Assembly (NCBI GenBank): GCA_038501195.1 | Contig: JBBPUQ010000008.1 | Coordinates: 1,932,501-1,996,500, forward strand | Length of the DNA stretch: 64,000 nucleotides | Direction of reading: 5' to 3' | From: Nemania diffusa | Lineage: Eukaryota; Ascomycota; Sordariomycetes; Xylariales; Xylariaceae | Shown here: positions 37,964 to 50,948 of the stretch, piece after piece | Layout of the letters: every line of letters starts with the position of its first letter | How positions within the stretch are numbered: the first letter of the stretch is position 1 | The notes under the pieces: generated by a model | The model's input: the letters and a program-made list of their open reading frames with translations, nothing else | The model's database searches: none | What the model was told of the DNA's origin: nothing | Made by a program: the position numbers and the translations under genes

Positions 37964-39508
37964 ATGTTCATCACCCGCGCAATTTCCGTCACGAACTTCT
38001 TCGTTGCCACCTCGGCACTGGGCTTCCAGGTCTGCGTCCTGTACCCATGGCATAAGCAGCTGGACGAGGACTTCGAGTCCTTGAAAAAAGAACACCTGCG
38101 AGTCTTGGACGTCATCAAACGCGGCGCCGGGAGCGCTAGCGCTGATGCTGCTGAGGCTCGCCAGGGCATCCGGGAGATGCTTGGCGGTCTCGCCCGATGG
38201 AGGTTGTGAGGAAAGAAACATCGATATCTATTATCGTTCTAACACTTATGCCATTTGCAGCACCCTCCCGCACTCGCCCGTTTCACCTTCGTCGCCTCCG
38301 TCTCTTGTTGCTACAGCAACCGAATCAATACCCCATAACCTACCCAAGTCGTCACTAGCTACATCGTTAAGCAAATCCAATGAACTTGCCCTCTATTCAA
38401 GATACGCTCTCGCCGGAGCCGTCTGTTGCTCATTCACCCACGCCATCCTGACGCCCATCGATATGTAAGCTCATTGTTTCACGCCTAAATGAGGACGCCT
38501 TATCCTCAGCATGACCGACATTTCGGCCTGGCGAGTCACATATCCATCACACCCTTTTATAGATAAGGCTACTAACTATGTCTTAGTGTTAAGACGAGGA
38601 TCCAGGTTGATCCTCTAGCTTACAACCATGGCGTCTCCGGTGGACTGCGACAGGTTGTGGCTAAGGAGGGTGCCGGTGCTCTTGCTACTGGACTTGGACC
38701 TACCGCCGCTGGATACTTCTTACAAGGTGCCCTCAAGTTCGGGGGCTATGAGTTTCTCAAGGCCCGCGCCATCGATACACTCGGATACGAGACGGCATGC
38801 AACAACCGCTATGCTATCTACCTAGGATCGTCTGCCCTTGCCGAGATAGCTGGTGACATCGTTCTCTGCCCCTTCGAGGCTGTCCGCATCCGGCTCGTTT
38901 CGCAGCCAGGCTTCGGGCGTGGTCTCGCCGATGGACTCGTAAGAATTGTCAGGGAAGAAGGTATTCGAGGCTTGTACTCCGGATTGGGACCCATCGTGCT
39001 CAAGCAGTATGTATTTTCTCAAAGTGCTCTCAGTTTCAGCATGACTAACTGCTCCAGGGTACCATACACAATGGCAACCTTCGTTGTATACGAGCACGCT
39101 CTTGAGCAAGCCTACAAGTGGGTTGACAAGTCGACCATCTCCAGCATCGGCATCACGGGAATCAATATGGGTTCAGGTCTTCTTGCTGGTATCGCCGCAA
39201 CACTCGTCTCACAACCAGCAGACACCATACTGAGCAAGATCAACAAAAGCAAGGGTGAAGCTGGGGAGGGGACTCTTCATCGGCTATGGACAATCGCCAG
39301 GGACACGGGCTTCCGTGGCAGCTATGCTGGTATTCGCGCTCGGCTATTCATGGTCGGGGGTATGACTGCTCTCCAGTTTGCTGTTTATGGTGACATTAAG
39401 AAGGTATGTTCTCCGCCATTACTGCTCCACCTACAAGACACATAAAGCTAATCGAGTAACAACGGGAAATAGGCGCTTGGTGCAACTGGCGGGATAGAGA
39501 TAAAGTAG
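37964..39508 (+). CDS. Mitochondrial phosphate carrier (MIR1-type), long N-terminus
   Basis: Imports phosphate across the inner mitochondrial membrane for ATP synthesis. Predicted exons: 37964-38205, 38261-38464, 38587-39006, 39058-39403, 39473-39508 (415 residues). All three carrier signatures are present: PIDIVKTR (about 146), PFEAVRIR (about 244) and PADTILSK (about 342). RLVSQP and the ending ALGATGGIEIK are typical of MIR1-like carriers. Introns have good donors and CTAAC-type branch points (first one at 38239). Odd point: the carrier frame has no nearby ATG, and splicing the 55-bp first intron joins it in frame to an 81-codon upstream ORF with a hydrophobic segment (about 8-28) and a charged, coiled-coil-like helix. 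If that intron is retained, a stop at 38207-38209 gives an 81-residue protein. Family members are usually about 300-330 residues, so two overlapping genes are the alternative. Confidence 0.8.
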
Positions 39509-40037
39509 TAGACTTGATGGGGTGCATACATTTTTCTTGAGTTTATAGAGATGGATAATAGACGGGGCCGGGGACGAGTGATGTAAGATGTTGAATATAC
39601 GGAAATGAATTGCCTGACTTTCACTTGCTTTTAACCATGATTTATTGGCAAGCTGCCGCGAGATGTCACCTTTCACAGTGAAGTCTGTCTTTGCTTCCAG
39701 CAATTATTAAGAGCATAGCATCACCGTTAATAAGTTAGGTACCTACTGTACAACGAAGCGTAAATTAGGGGATGGTCTAGCTCAGTGTTGCGTAAGACTT
39801 TGTCTGATCGGAATAAATATTAATACCGACTTCAATAGGTATTTTATCCGAAATTCCTGTAATGAAATAATGCTTTAACATCTACGAATCAATCAACCCC
39901 CAGAGCACCACGAGTACGGGGCGCGGACTGGGAGTTCTCGCCCCATAGACCGTTTCTCCTCAAACGCCCGTCGGGCCGTCAATCCCCAGAATACAATATA
40001 CAATAGAATGATGCTAAATAATACCACGTATGTGGGA
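39509..40037. other. Intergenic between convergent genes
   Basis: About 530 bp between the 3' ends of the carrier and the oxidoreductase. It contains no open frame or RNA gene I can support. It should hold both polyadenylation regions. Confidence 0.6.
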
Positions 40038-41236
40038 TTACTCTGCCTTCGATCTCACTTTAATTAGTATCTTTCCCACTGCTCTCTGAGTCGCTAGCAG
40101 ATCGAATGCCTTCTTGAGATTAGTAGAGGTGCTAGATTGAATTCAAGGGAATGTGACATGCCTTCTTGGCGTCATCCATTTCGAAGACTGAGTCGAGAGG
40201 GACCCCCTTAATGTAACCCCTTTCATACCAATTGACTACCTCGCGGGCCGAAGATCCCGCGGGATTACTGAAGACACTGGAGTAAGTTCGAGGTATTCCT
40301 CCAAGTAGAACGGGCCAATGGTTAAACTTGAACTGTTTGATGAATCCTAAGGGGCCTTTGTCAATGCTATGATACTTCCCGTCAGCCTTTAGATATTCCG
40401 GAGAACGGTAATAGAGCCTATCATCGCCTACGCAGTCGAAGATAGCGTCGAAAGGCCTGCTTCCAGTGGATGCAGTAAGAGAAGAGAGATGGTCGTAGAG
40501 ATCTTCATGGGCGGTATAGTCTACAACCTGCGATAAGAACGTTATTATTACATATGCGACGATGGGTGAGGGTGGCTGGTGGTCAACCTCGATGCCAAAA
40601 TACACGTACCTCTTCAGCACCTAGTCCACGAACTAGGAGCTCGTTTTTCGAGGAGCAGATACCTGTAACATGGACGCCCATCCCATGAAGCACCTGAGTC
40701 AAGACACAGCCCACCCCACCGCTCGCGCCATTCAGGAGGACTTTGTCCCCTTTTTGCAGGTTCGCAGCGCGCAACAACACAACAGCCGTCTGCCCAACGA
40801 TACCCAGGAGCCCTGCCGCAACGCCCCCCTCGAGGTCGCTAGGCTTTTCCACGACTGCGTGTGCGGGCACAACGAGGTACTCAGCTAGCGAGCCAACACC
40901 GCGTAAGATGCTTGTGAAGGGCACGGTGCCGGCAACGATCATTCCCAATTGCAGGTCCGGGGCCGGTGTGATGGCTGACGGCCCAACCTGGATGACTTCT
41001 CCGACGAAGTCCATGCCAGCGATAGCGGTTTTCCTGAATGGGATCGGCTTCGCGATCATTTTGGCATCGCCGGGGTTGATGGCCACGTAGGAAACCCTGA
41101 TCATGATCTCCCCAGCCTGAGGTGTCGTGGGAGTCGGCCAGTCGGGTTTTAGTTGAAGGACGTCATTGAGTGTGCCAGCTCCGAAGGCGACCCAGGCCTT
41201 CATCGTTCGCGGCGGTTCCGTACTGTTATGCATCAT
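40038..41236 (-). CDS. MDR-family quinone oxidoreductase-like enzyme
   Basis: An NAD(P)H-dependent oxidoreductase of the medium-chain dehydrogenase/reductase family, zinc-free branch (quinone oxidoreductase/RTN4IP1-like). The substrate cannot be told from sequence. Predicted exons on the minus strand: 41236-40610, 40527-40162, 40109-40038 (354 residues). Seen: the GroES-like N-terminal part with NPGDAK and GMDFVGEV, a nucleotide-binding GASGGVG (about 170-176), then a C-terminal DAKKAFDLLATQRAVGK, which is the usual end of the family. The second intron (40161-40110) appears to start with GC (GCATGT) and end with AG, with a TACTAAT branch point. Without removing it the protein ends early and loses the conserved C-terminus. 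The start is the first ATG after a TTG in the open frame. It is divergent from a Zn2Cys6 regulator 531 bp away, which may control it. Confidence 0.82.
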
Positions 41237-41767
41237 AGACAATCCGATTCACCGACATGAGATCCAGCTCGAGTAAACGACTTGAAGGGTTGGCTCGGCG
41301 GATCCTTTATAACATTGAGGAGTCTGAACCACATAGTGGGAAGAAACTGCCATTTTAGGCATCTTAGAATCAGGGCTATAGTAACAGATGTTACCAAAGA
41401 GTACGTTGGAATTGGTAAAGTGTTCGATATGTCAACTGATTCGAGCATCTAGTAGTACGGAAATGGTCATCGATTTCAAAGCTAGATCGGTTAGGATGGA
41501 CTAGTCGCCAAAAACGGCAGTGGTATCCGCATACTGGTTAGGAAGCGTAGGCAGATCCGCATCGTGCTTACGCAGTAGTCTATGTGGAAAGATCTTCCTA
41601 GTCTAGTCGCTCCCCGTAATATTTATCTCGTGTTAGGTGATACGATCATGACGCCGTAGGCTTCACAAGCTATTTGCCAATTATTGAACGATATGTTGAT
41701 TTGACTACTAGGCATACAGGTAGATAGAGGGCTACTACCATATGCGCATCGTTGACGAAAATTTATT
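41237..41767. promoter_or_regulatory. Shared divergent promoter region
   Basis: About 530 bp between the start codons of the MDR enzyme (minus) and the Zn2Cys6 regulator (plus). No coding capacity was seen. Zn2Cys6 proteins usually bind CGG triplets, but I could not single out a convincing paired CGG site. Confidence 0.4.
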
Positions 41768-43673
41768 ATGTCAGAACCCAGAGAGTCAGCTGTCGTTGTT
41801 CAGGATGACCGTTCTCCCCTCAGACTGAAGCCACGACATACACGTGCACGAAGCGGTTGTGAGCGGTGTCGTGCGCACCGTCGCAAGTGTGAGTCTAAAT
41901 TCAAACAATGGATTTTAGGTATAAATAAGAAACTCAAGCTAAAATATTGGGGATATATTATCTAGGCGACGAAGAAAAACCACGATGTAAGCGTTGCGCT
42001 AGTGCCGGTGCTGTGTGCAAGTATGTCACGCATGTATCCTTTAAAAGCAAGAACTCTCAGACATTATCAAACGGCCCTAGTCCAGATCATATCGCAGTTT
42101 CAACATCTCCCAAGTATCACACTATAGAGGTATTATGTCGTTCTAGTCGCTCAGTAATCAATACACTAATGAGTTGACACAGTTCATTTTTGATGACGGT
42201 CCTAGCCAAACAAGCCCCTCTAATAACGGACCACAGTCAACTGATGCTAACCATCTTGGAAACCAAGGATGCTCAACTAATGTTTCCCAGAGGCCGTCTA
42301 ATCAAGACTTGGATGAGGGAGGGCCCCCCGTTGGATCGAGTTCACTTTCAAGTATAGAAGTCGAGCTGCTGAAGTACTATAGCCACCATGTCGCCCCCTG
42401 GGTAAGCAAAAATGACATACCAATTGAGGTCACCATTTTAACACTGGAGTTGTTCTATCTTCTAGTTAGACGTCTATGACCAAGATCAGGCATTTGGCCA
42501 CTGTGTAACCAGACTCGCCATGAATTCGCCTTGCGTACTCGAAAGACTATTACAACTATCAGCAATATCATCTGGTCGCCCGGTAGATATCATAACACGC
42601 CGCGGTGCCGGGATCTTTCAGCTTCAAACAATGTCAAACCCGCTCGGCGCAGAATCACCATTCGAGGCCGTCCAAATGATCGCCTGTTTCGTCCTAGCTA
42701 GGGCACAGCTTTTTGTCGACAGAATTCCAGATACGTGGAAGCGTAGCCTCGAGGGAGATGGCGCGGTTTTCTACTTTCGCAGATTCAGCTTTCTTGACAC
42801 AGCCCAACAGCAGATGTGGCTCGGCTTTCTCACACTTCTCTTAAGACTAGGTACGTAGCATTTTGTTTAGCGGAAACCCGTTAAATATTTTGAATACTCG
42901 CAGTGCGGCCCCTATCAGCTAATCAACATTGGCATAATAAAGAGACGGCGTATTGTCTTATGAACCAGCAGCCACCAGTTTGGGTTCCCGAACTTGCGCA
43001 TCAAATCCAAATCCATTCAGGGGCGAACAGCACCAGCGACAATAAGTCTCAGCAAACCTTGAATTCCTCTCTTCAGTGTCTTGGGATTCTTGTAGATACA
43101 ATGAGCCTTTCTTTTCTCGTACCTGGAACTAGTGACGCCGCTGTCACACTCACCCGATCTAAGGCGACGATCACATCAGGCACTTGCGGGGCCGAGAATG
43201 GGAAAGACCTTATGGATCGGCTCTACGCATGGCAGGAAGCCCGCCCTTCAAATCTCGAACCATTACTGGAAGTTGAGAAATCCGAAGGGACCTTCCCCGT
43301 AGTTATATTCCCGAGCAGAGCTGGCATCTCTGCCAATATCCTGTATCACACTGCCATGTTCCTGATCCTCAGCAATAAGCTATACCTAGCGTCCTTCGAC
43401 AACCAGAACGCCTATTCATGGACTCATGCGGCCCAAATATCGCCACATTGGCATGCTCTGCGCGTATGTGCTATTGCGATCAACAGTGAGTCTGATTATA
43501 GTATCTGTTGTGATCCCGTTATGATCGCGGCATTCTCGCTTGCGGCGCAGCAAATGACAGACAGTTCTCAGCACAATGAGATACTTGGTTATCTCAATAA
43601 GTTGAAGGCAGCAGGGATGCATATTGACAGCCTTATAAACAAGCTACGCGATGGATGGAAGTCTATTAGCTAG
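41768..43673 (+). CDS. Zn2Cys6 fungal transcription factor
   Basis: Predicted nuclear DNA-binding regulator of 552 residues. Exons: 41768-41888, 41966-42129, 42183-42401, 42466-42850, 42904-43673. All junctions keep the frame and have good consensus sites. The first intron splits the zinc cluster, and removing it gives a perfect CX2CX6CX6CX2CX6C with cysteines at 31, 34, 41, 48, 51 and 58, preceded by a basic stretch. A second region (from about 150) reads like the fungal-specific regulatory domain (a KYYSHHVAPWLDVYD segment, then LAMNSP and LLQLSAISSGRP). There is no obvious DNA-binding linker coiled coil. Being divergent from an MDR oxidoreductase, it may be a pathway-specific activator of that gene. 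This is inferred from position only. Confidence 0.85.
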
Positions 43674-43962
43674 CGGGATGGTATGATATGCTCATCTCAG
43701 CACCAGAGACTACCCTTATCCTTCTAAATTTAACAATTCATTGGGCCAAGGAGTCTCTATTGTATTGCCAAGAAAGCGAGTTCATCGGCTGTCGTGACTT
43801 TATGAATATGGGGGCTGGCTTAAACTGGATCTAAACATCAGTACAGCCCGAGTACGTTTTCAAAGGTGCTGTAAAATAACCCGCTTTGCATGCGCTTTAT
43901 CTTAGAACAATACAATAAACCTATAAACATTCCCCCGCAATGAGAAAGAACGCCTCAATAGC

Positions 43963-44331
43963 ATGCGTTGGGCAGTATCAAGACATTTCTTCCCTGTGAA
44001 AGTGTCAGGTGATAAAGTAATCAGACCCTATAGGGTGGTTATATCTATGGATTTGGCTATATATAAGGGACCTTCGGTTCCCCTTATAGATCTAGAAGGT
44101 CAGGAATCAATGGATTCATCTATTGAGCCCTATACTACACCCTCCTACACCCTTCTTCCTAGCTGCTACAGGACTTCTTTCACTCTGACCTTCTACTCTG
44201 ATAACACCGTGTCCACCGTCATGTACGGCACGCGCCTGTCGAAGAAGTACGACATCGGGGGCCTCGCAGGTGCTGATATTTCTCCGAACCAGGGCATAAT
44301 GCCGCAACCCTCGGTGCTGAGTTGCATCTAA
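43963..44331 (+). CDS. Hypothetical small ORF
   Basis: Open frame of 122 codons starting with ATG. The product is not recognised. It has no signal peptide, membrane segment or known motif, and its N-terminal third is translated through a hairpin-forming repeat (44062-44088), which argues against a conserved gene. It could be chance, or the 3' remnant of an older gene. Confidence 0.2.
   Translation: MRWAVSRHFFPVKVSGDKVIRPYRVVISMDLAIYKGPSVPLIDLEGQESMDSSIEPYTTPSYTLLPSCYRTSFTLTFYSDNTVSTVMYGTRLSKKYDIGGLAGADISPNQGIMPQPSVLSCI
44062..44088. repeat. Imperfect inverted repeat (hairpin)
   Basis: TATAAGGGACC, a 3-base loop TTC, then GGTTCCCCTTATA. The arms are complementary except for two extra bases in the right arm. 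CCTATAGG, another palindrome, lies just upstream at about 44028. Perhaps a trace of a small inverted-repeat element; no ends or target duplication were seen. Confidence 0.5.
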
Positions 44332-44575
44332 ACGGTGCCCTAGCCCCGAAGATAAGCTATGTCGATATCCGCTCGCCTCGCGTACAGCGCCTTAGTCTAG
44401 GCTTTGCTCCTTTTTTTCGACCCTTCCTTCGTGATCCCCCCTAGTACCTACGATCAATATCAAGTCTATATAATGCCAGAACATTACATTGCGTGTTATA
44501 GCGTTCCCTCTTTCATAACACAGACATACACTGTACATGTTACTGTGCTGCGTTAGCTGCGTTGCTAGGAACATT

Positions 44576-44590
44576 AAAAGTGCTTATATT
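44576..44590 (+). repeat. 15-bp direct repeat, left copy
   Basis: AAAAGTGCTTATATT, identical to 50949-50963. The two copies bracket the whole AT block 44591-50948, which is what a target duplication or recombination site of a large insertion would look like. Confidence 0.65.
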
Positions 44591-44649
44591 TGGTTGGTTG
44601 GTTGGTTGGTATATTTGACGCCGGGGGGCCTCTGCGTAGCAGAGACCCC
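44591..44649. repeat. (TGGT)5 and GC-rich hairpin at AT-block edge
   Basis: Exactly five TGGT units (44591-44610). Then comes a hairpin: GGGGCCTCTGC (44625-44635), loop GTA, GCAGAGACCCC (44639-44649), 11-bp arms with one mismatch. A GC-rich hairpin beside an AT block is unusual. It resembles an element terminus (for example the sub-terminal hairpin of some rolling-circle elements), but no diagnostic end was identified. Confidence 0.6.
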
Positions 44650-47600
44650 AGAGCCTCCCGAAGGGCATTGAGGGCGTACTAAGCTAAGATCTACGCTTAC
44701 AACTATAATAGGTTATTTATTTAGCAACTTTTAACTATTGTCGATTTGCTGAAAATATTTCAGTTTTTTATTGCTTTTTTTTTTTTTTGTATAAGCAAAT
44801 ATTTAGTTATATATAGTCGATTATATAATAATATATTTATATTATTGTTAATTTATAAAATTTAGATATATTTTCTATAAGTTTAATTTATAATATTTTT
44901 AGTATATTATATTTATAAATAAAAAAAAAAGTGATTATAAAATATAGCTATAGCTATTAAATGTAGTTATATTATATTTTCTGTTTTTATTTTATATTTT
45001 ATTTATAGCTTTTTTTTTTTTTTTTTATATTTTTTTTTTTATAACTTTTTTTAATTAATAAATTATAAAATAAAATAAATAACAATAAAGTTATAAGTAA
45101 TAATTGTTTATATTATTATTTTATTTTTTATTATATATATATTTTAAAATAATTTATAATTTTTATAAATATATAAAAGTTAATTAAATTAGCTATAATA
45201 TATTATAAATATTTTATTTTTTTAGTATTATTTATATATTTTAAATATTTTAATATATTTTTAAATTAAAACTATTTGTTTTATATTTAAATTAATTTTT
45301 TATAATATATTAAATGTTTTAAGTTTATTATTTTATTATATATATATTTTGTTTTTATATTTTTATATTTAAACTTTTTATAATATTATTTAAAATTATT
45401 ATAGCTTATATATATTATTAAAAAATAATATAATAAAGTTTTAAATAAAATTTTTAATTTTTATAAATAAATAAAATAATATTATAGCTTTTAGTTTTAA
45501 TATTATTTAAATAGTTTTATAATAATTTTGTTTTATTATATTTTTTAAATAAACTTTTTTAATTTTTAATTTTTTATTTATATTTTATATATAATTAAGT
45601 TATAATTTTAATTAGTTTTATATAATTTTATATTAGTTTTAATTAATTTATTTATAAATTTATTATTTTTAATTTTATAATAATTAAAATATTATTTAAT
45701 TTTAATATTATATTTTTTTGTTATTTTTTAAAAATTTAAATAAATTTATTAAATTAACAATAATATATTATTTTATAAACTTTAAATTATTTTTATATTG
45801 TTAATATATATTTAGATATAATATTAAATTAGTTTTATTTTAATTATTTGTTTAAATTTTTTTTAAATTTTTGTTATTTTGTTATTAAAATTAATCAATT
45901 TTAATTTTAATTAATTTATATAAACTATTATTAATTTTTTATTTTTATAAATAATATATTTATAATTTATTATTTTTTTTTTTAATTATAAATTATTTAA
46001 AAAAATTATTATATTATTATTTAATAATTTATTAAATTAAAATTTAATTTTTTTTGCTATATTTTTTTTTAAAAGTTTTTTTTATTAAATTATTTTTTAA
46101 GTTTAATAAATATTGCAATATTATTAGTTTAAATTTTTTAATTGTTATAATTAGTTTTATAACTGTTTATATTTTAGTTTTTAAATATTTTATAATATTT
46201 GTTTTTTTTTTTTTTTTAATAATTTAATAATTTAAATATATTATTAAAAAATAATTTATATTTATAGTTTATAGCTAATATATAAATTTATATAATATTT
46301 TATTAAATATAATTTATATTGTTAAAAGTTTTATATTTTTAAAAATAGCTATAATTAAAATAATTTTTTATATTAGTAAAATTATTTTTATTATTATAAA
46401 TAATATATATTTAATTTTATTTATATAATATTTTAGTTTTATATTAATATTTGTTTTATTTAATTAAATATAATTTATTGCTAGTTTAGTTTTATTATTA
46501 TATTATATTTTATATTTATATAAAGTTATAAATATAATATATATAATTATAATTTTATATAATATTTATATTAATAAACTATATTTTATATTTATAAAGT
46601 TTTTTATAAAGTTCGTAAATTTTATAGCTTTATTTATTTATTTTTTAATATATTTATAAAATTTTAGTTTTTTATTAAATTAAATTTTTAATTATTATAA
46701 AACTAAAATTTTATTATTTTTTATATTTACTATTAAATTTATATAAAAGTTATTATTTATTATAATTTTTAAATTATAGTTATTTTTGTTTTTTATAATA
46801 TATAAAGCTTTATATTTTTTTAAAACAAAAAAATTTTTATTTATATTATTATAAATAAAAATATTTTATATATTTTATATAATTAAAAAAATATTTTTGT
46901 TTAATAATTAAAAAGTTTTTTATAAATTAATATTATTTATATATTTAATTTATAGTTTTAAATTTATATTAAATAGTTTAATTAAATATAATATATATAA
47001 AACTAATAATTATAACAATTTTTATAAAATGTTATATTTTATTAAGTAATATTTTATAATAACTATTTTAAACTTTATATATATTTTTTTTTTTATAAAA
47101 AAAAAGTCGATTATATATATTAAAATTAAAAGCTATTTTTACTGCTATAGTTTTTAAAATAAATATTTATAAAATAATATATTAAAAACTTTTTAAATAT
47201 TTATTATAACTATTATAATTTTTTTTTTGTTATTAAAATTAGTTTTATATTATATATAAATAAAATTATTAAATTTATAGCTAATTGTTTAAATAAAGCT
47301 TTTTTATATTTTAAACTTAAAATTTTATATTATAATATAATTTATATTATTTATTTTATATAAAGTTTTTTTAAGCTTTTATTTATATATAAAAATAAAA
47401 CTATAAAATATTAAAACTTAATTATTATTTAATTTTTTTTGTTAATTTTAAAAATTATTATTATTTTTATTTGCTATTAAATTTATAAAAAATATTTTAT
47501 TTATAAATATTTATTAAAAAATATTTTAATATAGTTTTTTATAATATTTTAATAAATTTAAAATAGTTAAATTAATATATAATTAAAACTTAGTAATATA

Positions 47601-50600
47601 TTTGTTATATTAATTATATTTTTTTTGATTTTTTTTATTATAACTAATATAATTTAAAAAATTTTTATTTCTAATTTTTTTTAATTATTTAACAAGTTAT
47701 AATTTAAGTTGTTTTTATTTAAAAAATATTTAAAAAATTTTTAATATAATATATTTGTTTTATTTAAATTATTTTTAATTATTTTATTATTAATTTAAAA
47801 CAAAAAAGTTTTAAAGTTTATATTTAGCTTTATTTATATTATAAGTTTATATAAATAATAGTTTGTTTTAATTTTGTTAATTTGTTTTATTTAATATATA
47901 TATTTAATTTTTTAAATTATTTAAAAATATTTTTTATATTTTTATATATATTTTTATTACTTTTATATTTTAAGTTTTAGTTTTAGTTTTATTTTTTGTT
48001 TAATTTAATATAATTTAAAAATATTTTAATATTTTTTTATTTATTAAAATATAATATAATTTTTATTTTATAATAGTTTATTTATTGTTTTTATTACTAT
48101 TATAAAAATATATAAAAGTTGTTTTATATAAATGTTTAAATATTTTATTTAGTTAGCTTTTTTTAAACTAAATTTAAATAATTTTATAATATTATTTATT
48201 ATATAATTTATAAAAACTAATTTATTATTTATTTTTAAATATAATTTATAATTATTTAAAACTAAAATGTTTTGTTTTAATAATATAATTATTTAAATAT
48301 AATAGTTTAATTTAAATAATTTGTTATTTAATAATATAATATTTACAAAAAAAATATTAAAAAAAACTATATTTATTATATATTTTATTTAATAAATTAA
48401 TATATTAAAAATATTTATAAAAAATATTTTACTATATATTAACTATTTAGTAAAATTAGTATTTTTATTTTTATTTTTTATTTTTAACTTAAATATTAAA
48501 TTTTTTATATTTTAGTTTTTTTTAACTATATAGTTTAATATTAATAATAAACTAATTATATAATTTATTATTTTTATAATATAAAATTTATAATATATAT
48601 TTAATATTATATATTTGTTAATATTTATTTATAGTATATTTTTTATTAGCAAAAGTTAATATTATTATATTTATAATTAAACTTTTTTATATATATAAGT
48701 TATTACTTTTAGTTGTTTATTTATTTTATTTTAACTATTTATTAATATATAAATGTTATATTTTATATAATTTTATTTTTAAATATTTGTTTTAGTTTAT
48801 AATTTTTAAATATATATTATATTTATTTTTGCTTTTTAGTATATATTAAATAGTTTAATTATTAGTTTAAATAATTTTTTTATATTTGTTTATATTATTT
48901 TTAGCTTTTTTTTTTTGTATTAGTTGCAAATATAGCTAATACTGCAATATTTTTTTATTAAAAACTTACTATTTATTAATTTGTTTATTTTTTAAGTTTA
49001 AAACTTAAAATAATATATTAAAACTGTTTTTAGTAATTTAAGCTATTTTATATAGTTTTTAACGCTTATTAGTTATAGCTATAGCAACTATAATTTTTGT
49101 TTTTATTAATTAAGCAATTTTTTAAACTTTTGTTATTTTAATATTATTTTATTATTATATTATTATTTTAGTATTATTTGTACTATTTTTAAAATTACTA
49201 TTTAAGTTTTTTTAATTAATACTGTTTTATATTGCTATTTTTAAAATATTTTTATTAATTGTTTATTTATATATTGTTTGTATTATTATTGCATATATTA
49301 TAGCTTATATTAAAAATAACTTTTATATTATTTTTTTTTTTATTAAGTTTATATCAATATAATATTTTATTTTAGCTTTTTTAATTGTTTAAAGTTTTTT
49401 TTTTTTTAATTTAACAATTATTTTATAAATTTTTTTAAATACTATAAAATATTTTTTATATTTTATAAAAAAAAACTTATAGCAATTAATATAATATATT
49501 AATAGTTTATATTTTTTTTTTTTATATTTGTTTTTATAGCTGCTATAGTTAATATATTAAGCAATTTTGTTATATTTATAAAAGTTGTAATATTTTTAAT
49601 ATTTTAAGTTATATTATTTAATAGTTAGTTTTTTTTTTATTGTTTAAGTTAAATTATTAGTTTTAAAAACTTTAAATAGTTGTATTTTTTTTTTAAAAAA
49701 AATAATTTATAATATTATATTATTAGTTATTATAAAGCTATATTGTAATTATTAATAGTTAACTAGTTGTACTTTTGTTTATATTTTTATTTTTTTAGCT
49801 ATTATTTATTTAATAATTATTTAGTTTTTACTATTAATTTAATTTAAAATATTTAAAAAAATATAAAATAATATATAATTATATTATTTTTTTAATAAAT
49901 TTATTTTTTTTGTAAACAATATTTATATTAGTTTTTTAATTTATTAAAGTTTTATTAGTTTGTTTTATATAATAAAATTAATATATTAAAACGTTTATTT
50001 TATTGCTATTTTTATATAATTTAATATATTTGTTAATTTTAAATTTATATTTATAAATATTGTTATTATAACTTTTTTTGCTATATATAATATAACTAGT
50101 TTAATATTAGCTTTAAAATAAACTGTTATATTTAATTATATTAAAATGTAGCAGTTTTTTTTAGCTGTTAATATTAACTTAATAAACTTTATATTTAATA
50201 AAATTTTTATATTAATTTTATTACTAAAATTATTATTATTATTATTGTTTAAATAATTTTATTTAGCTATGTTTATTTAAATTATTTATTTAAATAGTTT
50301 TTTAAAGTTTGTTTTAATAATATTTAAAAAGTTAGTTTTTATAAACTATATATTAAATAGCTTATATAATATATAAAAAATACTACTTATAATAACAAAG
50401 TTTTTTATTTTAAAATAGTTAAAAAAAAACTATATAAAGTTTTTTATTTATTAATAATAAAATTATTAATAATTATTTAAATAGTAACTAATAAATTTGT
50501 TTAAAGTAATAACTAAATTATAAAATATTTGTTTTTATATATTGTTTTATTTGCTTTTTTTTTTAAGTTAAATTTTAATAGTAATTATTATTAAGCTATA

Positions 50601-50948
50601 ATATTATAAAGTAGCTTTTTTAATAAAATTTAAATAAAGCAAAAACTAAATATTAATTTTTTTTTTATGTTTGTTTTAATTTAAGTTTAAAAGTATAATT
50701 TATTTAAAAAAACAAGTATATTAAACTTTTGTTATTAAAGCTAAATATAGCTTTATAAATATATTAAGTACTTTTATTGTTGTTATATTTTTATTTTTTA
50801 TAAAAAAAAAATAATTTTTTATAAAATTTTAATATAGTATTTTTAGTAAATTAGTAGTTTAAAAACTTAGTGTTAGTATTTTTAGTATAAAATATATATG
50901 CTATGTTAACAATAACAAATATATAAATATTAAATGTAAAAGAAAGTG
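44650..50948. other. AT-rich block 3 (intermediate GC), no genes
   Basis: About 6.3 kb, turning AT-rich within about 60 bp of the hairpin. G/C survive more than in deserts 1 and 2, often as AGCT, TGC or TTGT words, and there is no open frame of note. Transition-type decay of one or more inserted elements is the likely origin. Its size is near that of an LTR element, but I could not align it to the copia family by eye. It is bracketed by a 15-bp direct repeat. Confidence 0.6.

Larger units (their letters stand above)
43674..44575. other. Intergenic with one weak ORF
   Basis: About 900 bp after the Zn2Cys6 gene, GC-balanced until the AT block. It contains a weak 122-codon open frame and an inverted repeat, both listed separately. 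Nothing else could be supported. Confidence 0.5.
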
